NCBI GenBank assembly: GCA_963785565.1
Contig: CAWAVV010000031.1
Location: 93,683 to 157,682, forward strand
Length of the DNA stretch: 64,000 bases
DNA from: AP-15 sp963785565
GTDB lineage: Bacteria; Pseudomonadota; Alphaproteobacteria; ATCC43930; CGMCC-115725
Direction of reading: 5' to 3'
The notes below the pieces were generated by a model that did not search any database, was not told the DNA's origin, and saw only the letters and a list, made by a program, of their open reading frames with translations. Position 1 is the stretch's first letter, and each line of letters begins with the position of its first letter. Positions 37,201 through 48,313 of the stretch are shown here, piece after piece. Both the position numbers and the translations under genes were made by a program.

Positions 37201-39141
37201 CTTGGGAACTCGTCAAGCGCCATTTCCGAGAACTCGGGCGAGACCTCGAAACGAGCGATCTGACCGCGGTTGGGGTCGGCGACATGTCGGGCGACGTATT
37301 TGGCAACGGCATGCTGATGTCACAGCGCCTGCGGCTGCTCGCGGCCTTCGATCACCGGCATGTCTTCGTCGATCCCAATCCCGACCCCGCACGGAGCTTC
37401 GCCGAACGCGAACGTCTGTTTCACCTGCCGCGTTCGAGCTGGGCGGATTACGACCGTACACTGATCTCCAAGGGCGGCGGCGTCTTCGAACGCAACGCCA
37501 AATCGATCGCGATCAGCCCGCAAATGAAGCACGTATTCGCCGTCGATGCAGATCGGCTGACCCCGGCTGAACTAATCCGTAAGCTATTGGCGGCATCGGT
37601 CGATTTGTTGTGGTTCGGTGGGATCGGCACCTTTATCAAGGCGCCGCAGGAAACCCATGCCGAGGTCGGCGACCGCACTAACGATGCGCTGCGCATCAAC
37701 GCCGACGAAGTTCGCGCGAAAGTCGTCGGCGAGGGCGCCAATCTCGCGGTGACCCAGCGCGGGCGCGTCGCCTATGCCCTAAAAGGCGGCCGAATCGATA
37801 CCGATGCGATTGACAATTCTGCCGGCGTCGACACCTCCGACCACGAGGTCAACCTCAAGATCCTGATCGACCGCGCCATTGCCGCCGGGGCGCTGGCGGC
37901 TGAGGAACGCGAGCCCTTGCTCCACGGTATGGCCGGGGATGTCGCGGCCTTGGTATTGCGCGACAATTACTTGCAAGGCGAAGCACTGTCGGTGGCCGAG
38001 GCGCGCGGCGTCGGCGCTCTCGACCGGCAGGCGCGGTTGATCCGCGATCTCGAACGGTCGGGTCGACTCGACCGCGCGCTCGAATTCCTCCCCGACGACG
38101 AAACCCTCGCCGTGCGCGCGGCGCAGCGCCAGGGACTGGTCCGACCCGAGCTCGCGGTATTGCTCGCCTATGCCAAGCTGGCGCTCGACGTCGAGATTTT
38201 GGCCTCGGATCTGCCCGACGCGCCCGAGCTGGCCGACCAGCTGCTCGCCTATTTCCCGGCGGCATTGCGCGACCGGCTCGGGACGCTGATCCCGACGCAC
38301 CCGCTCCGCCGCGAGATTACCGCCACCGTTGTCACCAACGATCTCGTCAATCGTGCCGGCATCACCTTTATCAGCGAAATGCGGGCGCGCACCGGACGGA
38401 CCGCGCCCGAGATCGCCCGGGCCTATTTGATCGCGCGCGAAATATTCGATCTGCGCAATCTCTGGGCCGAGATCGAGGCGCTCGATAATAAGGTAGCGGC
38501 CCCGTTGCAGACTGAGACGCTGCTCGAGATCGGATCAGTCCTTGAGCATGCCGCCGGGTGGCTGTTGCGAGCCAACAGGCTCGACATCAGCGGACGAAAT
38601 TGCCCGTTTCGGGCCGGCAGTCCGAGACCTTGCTGCGATGGTGGCGGAGCTGCTGCCGCCGGGCGAGCGGGCGTTGTTTGATCAGCGCGCTGCACGATTT
38701 GCCGCTGCCGGCGTGCCACAGGCGCTCGCTGTGCGCCTCGGCGGGGTGATATTCCTGACCACTTCCCTCGAGGTCGGCGAATTGGCCGCACGCGCGGCCC
38801 AGCCGATCGCTCGCGCCGCGCAAACCTTTTACCGGGTCGGCGCCCGCTTCGCCTTCGACGAATTGCGCGATATGGCGCGCCGCCTGCCGGCGGAGACCGC
38901 CTGGCAGAAGGCCGCCGCCGCGACCTTGATCGAGGATTTCTACGCGTTGCAGGCCGATCTCGCCGAGCGGATCCTGCGGGGCGCCGACAGCATGGCCGAC
39001 CCGCTCGCCGCCTGGATGCAGGCGCATGCCACTGAACTCGCCCCGGCTGACGCGATCGCCACCGATATGCGCGCCGCCGGCGCCTCCGATCTTGCGATGC
39101 TCGTCGTCGCCGCCCGCCAGCTGCGCCAAATGCTGGGCTGA
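34278..39141 (+). pseudogene. gdhZ: NAD-specific glutamate dehydrogenase (large, about 180-kDa type), one-base frameshift near 3' end
   Basis: Oxidises glutamate to 2-oxoglutarate with NAD. The first frame (34278-38681) holds the N-terminal ACT-like regulatory part and the catalytic core (GGIRWSDRKEDFRTEILG, VPVGSKGGFVVKRLP, GGIGTFIKAPQETHAEVGDR). At about 38592 the frame breaks after LLRANRLDIS, and the family C-terminus continues one base off (DEIARFGPAVRDLAAM to ARQLRQMLG, ending 39141). Removing one G from the GG at 38592-38593 restores a protein of about 1,620 aa, the family's normal length. Because the rest is perfect, sequence error is as likely as inactivation. Confidence 0.9.
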
Positions 39142-39154
39142 CCGCCGGCCGCGG

Positions 39155-41095
<1,941 letters not shown>

Positions 41096-41177
41096 GGCGC
41101 CTTTTCCTCGTCGGCTGGCGGCGCCGGTTGAGGCGCCGCGCGGGATTGCCGAGGATTATTCCGCCGTGCCGAACGGT

Positions 41178-41963
41178 TTACAATACCCGTTCCGCTACTT
41201 GCCTTATGGCTGCGAGACCGCTGCGGTTGGGACGGGTAGCCAGCAACGCCGCCTGGGTCCGGTTAGCGACGTGAAGGCGCTTGATGATCTGCTTCACATG
41301 GGCCTTGACGGTACTTTCGGACATCGTCAGGGCGTCGGCAATCAACTTGTTCGGTTTCCCCTCGGAGATCAGCGCCAGGACATCGCGCTGGCGTCGCGTC
41401 AGTTCTTGCCACGGGGAGCGAGACGCCTTCCCAGCCACATCGAGCGGAGCGGGCGCGGTCAGTTCCAAGGGAACGTAGGTTCCTCCAGCACGGATGCGCT
41501 CGAGCGCGGCCACCAGCACTTTGAGGCTGAGGTTCGTCGGCAGAAAACCGCGGGCGCCCGAGCGCAGGATCGCGTGGGCGCGCTCCGGGTCGTCACAGTC
41601 AGCAGTCACCAAAATCGGGATGTTGGGCACCGCCGCCACCAGAAGGGCAAGGTCGACCAGATCGATGTGCCCGCAAGTCGAGGCGCCGAGCAAGATCACC
41701 GCGAAGCTCTCGCCGTCCCGCACGAGCCGCACAAGATCTGCGGCCAGCGGCACATCGGTGACCCGCCAACGTCTGGGCTGTTGGCCGAGCGCCAGCTTGA
41801 GGCAATCACGCCGCAACCGGCTTTGGTCGATGATCGCGAGGTGGCGCCGAGCCGGCTCCGCAAACTTGAGCGCCACGCCTTGCGAATAATCCACCGCAAC
41901 GTCGTGGGCCGAACCCGGCGAACGCAGATATTCCAAGCCACTCTCCCTGCTCCAGGATTGCAT
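41178..41963 (-). CDS. LuxR/NarL-type response regulator with atypical receiver
   Basis: A 261-aa transcription regulator. The C-terminal GerE/LuxR helix-turn-helix is clear: LTRRQRDVLALISEGKPNK, then MSESTVKAHVKQIIKRLHV. The N-terminal part (about 40-160) looks like a receiver fold (LAIIDQSRLRRDCLKLAL, IPILVTADCDD, SGARGFLP). However, the strand-3 position expected to hold the phospho-acceptor Asp reads VILLGASTCG with no Asp, so phosphorylation in the standard way is unlikely. It sits just before acs and could regulate it; that is inference. Confidence 0.85.
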   Translation of the reverse strand: MQSWSRESGLEYLRSPGSAHDVAVDYSQGVALKFAEPARRHLAIIDQSRLRRDCLKLALGQQPRRWRVTDVPLAADLVRLVRDGESFAVILLGASTCGHIDLVDLALLVAAVPNIPILVTADCDDPERAHAILRSGARGFLPTNLSLKVLVAALERIRAGGTYVPLELTAPAPLDVAGKASRSPWQELTRRQRDVLALISEGKPNKLIADALTMSESTVKAHVKQIIKRLHVANRTQAALLATRPNRSGLAAIRQVAERVL

Positions 41964-42366
41964 TGATTAGAATGCACTCTCCGCCATATCGCCACCGTAA
42001 ATTTTTGTAAACCCGCGTAACATTCCGTAAATCAATCCTCAGGCTACACTTGCTCCTGGAGACTGCGCAACCCGTAACACACCTTCAATGACGCGATCGC
42101 AGATCATCATCGTACGTTGACTTTATTTTGCCACAAACCAAACCTTACTCTAAGCAATCGTTGGGGCAAGCCTCACTTTCGCTTGATCAGCAAACGTCCT
42201 CATCGTCGTCACACACCAATCTATTTCGATCCGGGGTGCGCTGTCCGGAGGCGATCGCGCCAACCCGTCCCGGGATCGCCTACTGCATACCGAGATTCCT
42301 GGCGAGCCAAACCGCTCCGAGCCTGCTACCCTAGGCTCGGCACCAATCAGTTGCCGGGAGGCATAG
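41964..42366. other. A/T-richer 400-bp intergenic region
   Basis: It separates the divergent LuxR gene and F420-linked operon. It contains two copies of CCGTAAAT (about 41993 and 42027) and several TGTAA/GTAAC words, and is clearly richer in A/T than its surroundings, so promoters for both directions probably lie here. No ORF in it resembles a protein family. The LLM gene start is preceded by GGGAGG. Confidence 0.4.
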
Positions 42367-43321
42367 ATGCAGTACGGGTTCGGCGCGCCGGTCAGCGGTC
42401 CGCTCTCCACGCCGGAGAATCTCGCCCGCATCGCCGTCGAGGGCGAGAAGATGGGCTACGACTATGCCACGATCAGCGACCATGTCGTCATCCCCCGGGA
42501 CATCGAGGCTCGCTATCCCTACAGCGATACCGGCGAGTTTCCCGGCCGCTCGCGGGGGGACCGGCACGAGCAGCTGACCGCGGTCGCGTTCGTCGCCGGC
42601 AAGACCTCGCGGCTGCGGCTCGTCACCTCGGTCACCGTCGTCCCGCATCGCCCGGCTGTGCTGCTGGCCAAGATGCTCGCCACCATTGACGTGTTGTCGG
42701 ATGGCAGGCTGACCTTCGGCATCGGCGCCGGGTGGATGAGAGAGGAATTCCAAGCATTGGGGGTACCGCCATTCCCCGAGCGGGGTGCCGTCACCGACGA
42801 ATATTTGATGGCCTGCCGCGAGCTGTGGACCAAGGACGACCCTCGCTTCGAGGGCAAATACGTCAAGTTCGCCAATGTGCTGTTCGAGCCCAAGCCGGTG
42901 CAAAAGCCGCACCCGCCGATCTGGGTCGGTGGCGAGAGCGGGCCGGCGCTGCGCCGCACCGCCAAGCTCGGCGACGGCTGGTATCCGATCGGCACCAATC
43001 CGCAGCACCGGCTCGAACTCGATGAAACGCTTCGCGGCTGGGGTGGAACGGTTGCGCCGGCTGACCCGCGAGGCAGGGCGCGATCCGGCCAAAATCGCTC
43101 TCGCCTATCGCATCACCGGCATGGGAAAGTCCTTGCCGGCGCGTGCCGATAACGGCGAGCGACGGCTGTTCTCAGGCGAGACCGCGGACATCATCGACGA
43201 TCTAAAGGCGTTCAAAGAGTTCGGCGTCGGCCATGTCGATTTCAATTTCGAAGGCGCCACTGCCGACGCGATGATCGCCAACATGCGCCGCCTTCGCGAA
43301 GACACGCTGGCAAAAGTCTAG
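42367..43321 (+). pseudogene. LLM class F420-dependent oxidoreductase, one-base frameshift
   Basis: Luciferase-like (beta/alpha)8 oxidoreductase of the F420-using group. The first frame (MQYGFGAPVSGPL, KMGYDYATISDHVVIP, FGIGAGWMREEFQALGVP, PPIWVGGESGPALRR) covers about 220 residues. After LDETLR the frame breaks at a GG (43036-43037) and the family C-terminus (AGVERLRRLTREAGRDPAKI to LREDTLAKV) continues in the next frame to 43321. Removing one G restores a 317-aa protein. It precedes fgd by 67 bp and would use the cofactor made and reduced by the following genes. The substrate is unknown. Confidence 0.75.
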
Positions 43322-43388
43322 ACCAAACGAAGTGCCTTCACTCCGGCGGGTGGGTGAGCGAAAACGACTCTGAATATAGGAGCAGCTG

Positions 43389-44393
43389 TTGCTGAAGCTC
43401 GGATACAAAGCGTCGGCCGAGCAGTTCGGACCGCGCGAATTGCTCGACTTCTCGTGCCTGGCCGAAACAGTCGGGTTCGACTCGGTCTTTGTCAGCGATC
43501 ACTTCCAGCCGTGGAAGCATACCGACGGTCATGCCCCGTCGGCGCTCGCTTGGCTCGGCGCCCTCGGCGCGAGCACGCGGCGGGTGGTGATCGGCACCAG
43601 CGTGCTGACCCCGACCTTCCGCTACCACCCGTCCGTCGTCGCGCAGGTTTTCGGCACGCTCGGAACGATGTTTCCGGGCCGGGTCGTACTCGGCGTGGGC
43701 ACCGGCGAGTCGCTGAATGAGGTGCCGTCGAGCGGTATCAAATGGCCGGGCCCCAAAGAACGGCGCGACCGGCTACGCGAATCGATTGCGCTGATCAACA
43801 AATTGTGGACCGAGGACCGGGTCAGCTTCGCGGGCCAGTTCTATCGCACCGAAAGTGCTACGATTTACGACAAGCCCAAAGAGAAGGTGCCGATCTGGGT
43901 CGCCGCCTCGGGCCCGCTGGCCGCGGCGATGGCGGGCCAGGTCGCCGAGGGCTTCATCTGCACCAGCGGCAAGAACCCCCAGCTTTACACCGAGCTGGTC
44001 GGCAAGGTCGGCGAGGGCCTCGTCAGGGCCCACCGCGAGACTGCCAGCCTTGAGAAGATGATCGAGGTCAAGGTGTCATTCGACACCGACGCGGTGCGCG
44101 CCAAGGAGGACACACGGCACTGGGCGGCCCTCGCCCTGTCGCCAGAGGAAAAGGTCGGGGTCGAGGACCCGGTCGAGATGGAGCGGCTCGCCGCCTCCTT
44201 GCCGCTCGACCGCGCGGCCAGCCGGTGGATCGTCTCGTCCGATCCCGAGGCGCAGGTCGAGCAGATCCGTCCCTATGTCGAGCTCGGCTTCAGCCATCTC
44301 GTTTTCCACGCCCCCGGCCCCGACCAGGCGCGTTTCTTGAAGCTCTATGCCGAACAGGTGCTGCCACTGCTGCGGGCCAAGTTGGGCGGATGA
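43389..44393 (+). CDS. fgd: F420-dependent glucose-6-phosphate dehydrogenase
   Basis: Reduces coenzyme F420 with glucose 6-phosphate. 334 aa, starting at TTG 43389 with GGAG just upstream. The sequence follows mycobacterial FGD1 closely: LKLGYKASAEQFGPREL, SDHFQPWKH, GVGTGESLNE, CTSGK. Active-site residues map as His38, Trp42 and Glu107, and the phosphate-binding Lys195, Lys255 and Arg279 are all present. One nearby position that is His in FGD1 is Val256 here. The stop overlaps the cofE ATG. FGD is best known from actinobacteria, so its presence here is notable. Confidence 0.9.
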   Translation: MLKLGYKASAEQFGPRELLDFSCLAETVGFDSVFVSDHFQPWKHTDGHAPSALAWLGALGASTRRVVIGTSVLTPTFRYHPSVVAQVFGTLGTMFPGRVVLGVGTGESLNEVPSSGIKWPGPKERRDRLRESIALINKLWTEDRVSFAGQFYRTESATIYDKPKEKVPIWVAASGPLAAAMAGQVAEGFICTSGKNPQLYTELVGKVGEGLVRAHRETASLEKMIEVKVSFDTDAVRAKEDTRHWAALALSPEEKVGVEDPVEMERLAASLPLDRAASRWIVSSDPEAQVEQIRPYVELGFSHLVFHAPGPDQARFLKLYAEQVLPLLRAKLGG

Positions 44394-45157
44394 TCCCTGA
44401 AGTCACGCTCAAGGCGCTGACCGGCATCAAGCTGGTCGAGCCCGGCGACGATCTCGGCGCGATCACCACCGAGGCGTTCTCTGCGAACGGGCTCGCCCCG
44501 GAAGACGGCGACGTCTTGGTCGTGGCGCAGAAGATCGTTTCCAAAGCCGAAGGCCGGTATGTCGACGTGGCGACTGTGCGCCCCTCGGAAAAGGCAACGG
44601 CTCTCGCCGCCAAAACCGACAAGGATCCACGCTTTGTCGAGGTGGTCCTCGGCGAGTTGAAACGGGTGGTGCGCCATCGCCCTGGGCTGCTGATCGTGGA
44701 GCACCGCCTCGGCTTTGTCATGGCCAATGCCGGCATCGACCACTCGAACATCCCCACGGAAGACGGGGCAGATCGCGTGTTGCTGCTCCCACGAGACCCG
44801 GACGCCTCGGCCGCCCGCTTGCAGCAGCACGTTATCAACGCGTTCGGCGTGCGGATCGGCGTCGTCATCAGCGACAGCTTTGGTCGGGCCTGGCGCAAGG
44901 GGACCGTAGGCATCGCTCTAGGCGCCGCGGGGCTGCCGGCGGTGATCGATATGCGCGGTCAGCCTGATCTCTTCGGGCGTGAGCTGCTGGTGACCGAAAC
45001 CGGCTTTGCCGACGAGATCGCCGCGGCCGCGGGATTATTGATGGGCCAGGCCGACGAAGCCCTACCAATGGTCTTGGTGCGCGGGCTCCGTTGGTCCGCT
45101 CCGGAGGCGCCGGCCGCCGCCTTGGTCCGCCCTGCCGAACACGATTTGTTTCGATGA
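44390..45157 (+). CDS. cofE: Coenzyme F420:L-glutamate ligase CofE
   Basis: Adds gamma-linked glutamates to F420-0 using GTP. 255 aa, single-domain CofE (no fused nitroreductase as in FbiB). Family motifs: VVAQKIVSKAEGR, the metal/GTP segment VMANAGIDHSNIP, and SDSFGRAWRKGTVGIALGAAG. The ATG overlaps the fgd stop (ATGA), and its own stop overlaps cofD in the same way, so fgd-cofE-cofD form a coupled operon. Confidence 0.95.
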   Translation: MIPEVTLKALTGIKLVEPGDDLGAITTEAFSANGLAPEDGDVLVVAQKIVSKAEGRYVDVATVRPSEKATALAAKTDKDPRFVEVVLGELKRVVRHRPGLLIVEHRLGFVMANAGIDHSNIPTEDGADRVLLLPRDPDASAARLQQHVINAFGVRIGVVISDSFGRAWRKGTVGIALGAAGLPAVIDMRGQPDLFGRELLVTETGFADEIAAAAGLLMGQADEALPMVLVRGLRWSAPEAPAAALVRPAEHDLFR

Positions 45158-46098
45158 GCGCGGAGCAGGGTTTTGTCTTGGCGCTGTCGGGTGGGATCGG
45201 CGGCGCCAAGCTGGCGCTCGGCCTCTATCGCACCCTGCCGCCGGGGGCGCTGACGGTGGTCGCCAATACCGGCGACGATTTCGAGCATTTGGGGCTCTCG
45301 GTCTCCCCCGATCTCGACACTTTGCTTTACACCCTCTCCGGCATCGATAACCCGGAGACCGGCTGGGGCCGGCGCGGCGAAACTTGGACGTTCATGGCCG
45401 CCCTCGAGAGCCTCGGCGGCGAGACCTGGTTTAAGCTCGGCGACGGCGATCTGGCCACCCATATCGAGCGCACCCGGCGCCTCACCGCCGGCGAAAGCCT
45501 GTCGCAAATCACCGATGATTTCCGCCGCCGCCTCGGGATTTCGGCGCGGGTTTTGCCGATGACCGATGACCCGGTGCGCACCCGGCTGCTAACCCCCGAA
45601 GGGTGGCTCGACTTCCAGGATTATTTCGTGCGCCGGCAGTGCGCCCCATCGGTCCGCGAGATCGCTTTTGCCGGTGCGAAGACGGCGCGCCCACACCCGG
45701 ATTTCCTTGCCGCGCTCGCCGATCAAAGCCTCCGCATGGTCGTGATCTGCCCGTCGAACCCGTTTATCAGCATCGATCCGATCCTGAGCCTGCCGGGTGT
45801 GCGCGACGCGTTGCGCGCGTGTCCTGCGCCGGTCGTCGCGGTCTCGCCGATCATCGGCGGCAAGGCTGTCAAGGGGCCGACCGCCAAGATGATGGCGGAG
45901 CTCGGCCTGCCCGTCGGGGCTGCGGCGGTGGCGCGCCACTATGGCGATCTTCTCGACCATTATGTGATCGACGAGGCGGATGTCGCGGCGACGGAGAGCC
46001 TGGACCTGCCGTTTACCGCGACCCGCACCTTGATGGAGACGCTTGCCGACCGCGACGCGCTGGCAAGGGTAGTATTGGCCGCCGGTCGAGGCTGCTAG
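45154..46098 (+). CDS. cofD: 2-phospho-L-lactate transferase CofD
   Basis: Transfers a phospholactyl (or phosphoenolpyruvyl) group to the deazaflavin Fo, making (dehydro-)F420-0. 314 aa. LALSGGIGGAKLALGLYR at the N-terminus, NTGDDFEHLGLSVSPDLDT and PSNPFISIDPILSLPGVRD are family hallmarks. Coupled to cofE by ATGA overlap. The genes for Fo synthase (cofGH or fbiC) and the guanylyltransferase (cofC/fbiD) are not in this window and must lie elsewhere. Confidence 0.95.
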   Translation: MSAEQGFVLALSGGIGGAKLALGLYRTLPPGALTVVANTGDDFEHLGLSVSPDLDTLLYTLSGIDNPETGWGRRGETWTFMAALESLGGETWFKLGDGDLATHIERTRRLTAGESLSQITDDFRRRLGISARVLPMTDDPVRTRLLTPEGWLDFQDYFVRRQCAPSVREIAFAGAKTARPHPDFLAALADQSLRMVVICPSNPFISIDPILSLPGVRDALRACPAPVVAVSPIIGGKAVKGPTAKMMAELGLPVGAAAVARHYGDLLDHYVIDEADVAATESLDLPFTATRTLMETLADRDALARVVLAAGRGC

Positions 46099-46105
46099 CC
46101 CGCCT

Positions 46106-46558
46106 TCACCTGCCGCTGGCGACCCCCGGGCCGTTGCGTTCGGTCATCGCGGCCTCATCCGCAATATTTTTCTGAAAGTATTCGAGATCCTCGGGGCGCG
46201 GCTTCCAGCCGCGGTTGCTCGGCCATTCTTTGGTGCGGCCGGACATTGCGTCGCCATAGCGCACCCGGAACAGCAAGGTGCGCTGCGGGCCATTGACGTA
46301 TTCGTGCAATTCGCCGCGCGGGTGGACGACAAAGGCCCCCGGCTCGACTGCAACGGTCTGTGTCGGGGTGCGCATCGTGCCGCCGCCCTCGAAGCAGAAA
46401 TAGATCTCGGTTGCATCCGGGTGGCAATGATACGGGCTGGTCTGCCCCGGCTCCCAGCACGCGATCGTGACATCGCCTTCGCCGGTCGTGCCGAGGACCT
46501 TTTCCATATGCTTTTTAGGGTCGAAGACCTGCTCGGCCTTCAAATTGAAACTGTACAT
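46106..46558 (-). CDS. Cupin domain protein
   Basis: A 150-aa single-domain cupin. Motif 1 is YHCHPDATEIYFCFEGGGTM with the metal-ligand His pair and Glu, and motif 2 PGAFVVHPRGELHEYVNG carries the last His. The ATG at 46558 follows GGAGG; the in-frame extension to 46726 is not needed. Convergent with cofD (8 bp apart). Small cupins act as isomerases, dioxygenases or sugar/acid sensors; the function here is open. Confidence 0.85.
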   Translation of the reverse strand: MYSFNLKAEQVFDPKKHMEKVLGTTGEGDVTIACWEPGQTSPYHCHPDATEIYFCFEGGGTMRTPTQTVAVEPGAFVVHPRGELHEYVNGPQRTLLFRVRYGDAMSGRTKEWPSNRGWKPRPEDLEYFQKNIADEAAMTERNGPGVASGR

Positions 46559-46700
46559 CGCCGTACCTCCCACAACATGTGCGCAACCTAAGGAAACAAC
46601 GTAACCAGCCGGGTTTCCGGCGCTGGAGCTTCTCGGGTTGACGCGGCGTCGGTGCTTCGTTTCGGATAAAATCCGGGGTTTCCCGCATAAGGAGTACGAA

Positions 46701-47237
46701 ATGTCAATCGACACCACCGCCGGCAAGACGCTCGAGCAGCGGGTTCGCCTGATCGAGGACCATCTCGAAATCTACAACCTGATCGCCAGCCATCCGCCCA
46801 GCGCGGATACTGGCGCCGGAGATTACACCGCATCGGTGTGGACCGAGGACGGCGTGTTCGACCGCGGCGCCGAGTTCGCCCGGCCGATCGGACGGGCGGC
46901 GATCGCCAGCGGTTCTTCGAACCCCGAGCATCACCGGGCGATCGATCAGGGGATCGCGCATTTTGCCGGCTTGCCCTATGTGCGAATTGCTGGCGACACG
47001 GCGTATGCGATCTCCTATTTGCAGATCCTCGTGCCGGACCGCGTCGGTCCGCTGTTCGACGTCCCCAACCATGGCTCATCGCGTGGTTTCCACGTGCACC
47101 GCGTTTCGGCCAATCGCTGGGACTTCGTTCGCACTGATGAGGGCTGGAAGATCAAGCGCCGGACCTTGCGCCCGCTGGACGGCACCCAGCCGGCGCGCGA
47201 GATATTGGCCGGCGCGCTGGAGCCACAAGGCCGCTAA
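46701..47237 (+). CDS. NTF2/SnoaL-like protein
   Basis: A 178-aa cone-shaped NTF2-fold protein: RLIEDHLEIYNLIASHPP (N-terminal helices), YTASVWTEDGVFDRG, GDTAYAISYLQIL, WDFVRTDEGWKIKRRTLRPL. The family contains isomerases, dehydratases and binding proteins; the EDGVFD segment carries the acidic residue commonly used in catalysis. The ATG at 46701 is preceded by AAGGAG. A role in the neighbouring catabolic cluster is inferred from position only. Confidence 0.8.
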   Translation: MSIDTTAGKTLEQRVRLIEDHLEIYNLIASHPPSADTGAGDYTASVWTEDGVFDRGAEFARPIGRAAIASGSSNPEHHRAIDQGIAHFAGLPYVRIAGDTAYAISYLQILVPDRVGPLFDVPNHGSSRGFHVHRVSANRWDFVRTDEGWKIKRRTLRPLDGTQPAREILAGALEPQGR

Positions 47238-47256
47238 GACGATCAGGCCGAGTTCG

Positions 47257-48178
47257 TCACGTTACCAGCGGTTTAACTTCCCGCATGAAGCGATCCATCG
47301 AGTTGAGAAGGTGGTCAAGATTACGGCAGCCATGGAAGTTGATCTGGAAGGCGTTCAAGCCCGCCGCTTCCCGGTAGCGCAGCAGATCCGCGGCAACCTC
47401 GGCGGAGCGTGCCGTGCCCGATCGGCCGCCCGGTCCCCGAGGGTGGGGCATTCCCGGCGCTGGGGCCGAACTCGACCCGAAAGCTCATCCGCGTTTCCGG
47501 GGGATGCTGACGGCCGATCCGGTCGCAGGCCTTGCGCAAAGCTGCCTGGCGGTCGACGAGGTCGGCAACCGGCATCGGGGTCGGCTGCCACACTGCGGCA
47601 AATGTCGCCGCTCGCCGCAGTGCCGCGTCACTTGCACCGCCGATCCAGATTGGCGGAAACGGCTGCTGCAGCGGCTTGGGACTGACATACATATCGGAGA
47701 AGGCAAAGAACTTCCCGGCAAACGAGACCATGCCCGGCGCCCAGCAAGCCTGCCAGATCCGAAGATACTCCGTCGTGCGTGCGCCGCGCTCATGAAAGGG
47801 CACCCCGAGCGCGTTGAACTCGGCTTCGTTCCATCCCACCCCGATGCCCGCAATCAGCCGTCCGCCCGACATTCGATCGATCGTCGCCAAACTTTTGGCG
47901 CTGGCGATCGGGTTGCGGTAGGGCATGATCAGCACCGACACGCCGAGACCGATACGGGTCGTATTCGCGGCGATGAACGACAGCGCAACGAGCGGATCGT
48001 AAGTATTGGTCCAGGGAGCGGATCGGGACGACCCGTCGACGATGATGTGGTCGTTGACGAATACCGCGTCGAAACCCAACGCCTCCGCCTTTTTCGCCGA
48101 AGCGACGATGGCCTCTGGCGACGCCTCAAATCCGAGATAATCGGCGTTGGGGCAGCGGCATGAAAACCGAACACTCAT
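47257..48178 (-). pseudogene. LLM class F420-dependent oxidoreductase, one-base frameshift
   Basis: A second luciferase-like oxidoreductase. The first frame gives KAEALGFDAVFVNDHIIVDG, ANTTRIGLGVSVLIMPYRNP, GGRLIAGIGVGWNEAEFNAL and PPIWIGGASDAALRRA. At the CCCC run (47462-47465) the frame shifts, and the true C-terminus (PAPGMPHPRG, then AADLLRYREAAGLNAFQINF) continues to 47257. Dropping one C restores VEFGPAPGMPHP and a protein of about 306 aa. The F420-binding style groups it with the LLM gene at 42367. The substrate is unknown. Confidence 0.75.
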
Positions 48179-48313
48179 GATCCCTCCCGGGTGCTACGTG
48201 TTGGCTCAGTATAATTGGCTCAGGTAAGATGCCGGCGGACCGGCGAAGAGCAGTATCTGCGAGGGGTCCCGAGCTCCGGAGAAACAAAACAGCGCCTGTA
48301 CCCACGCGGTGAA

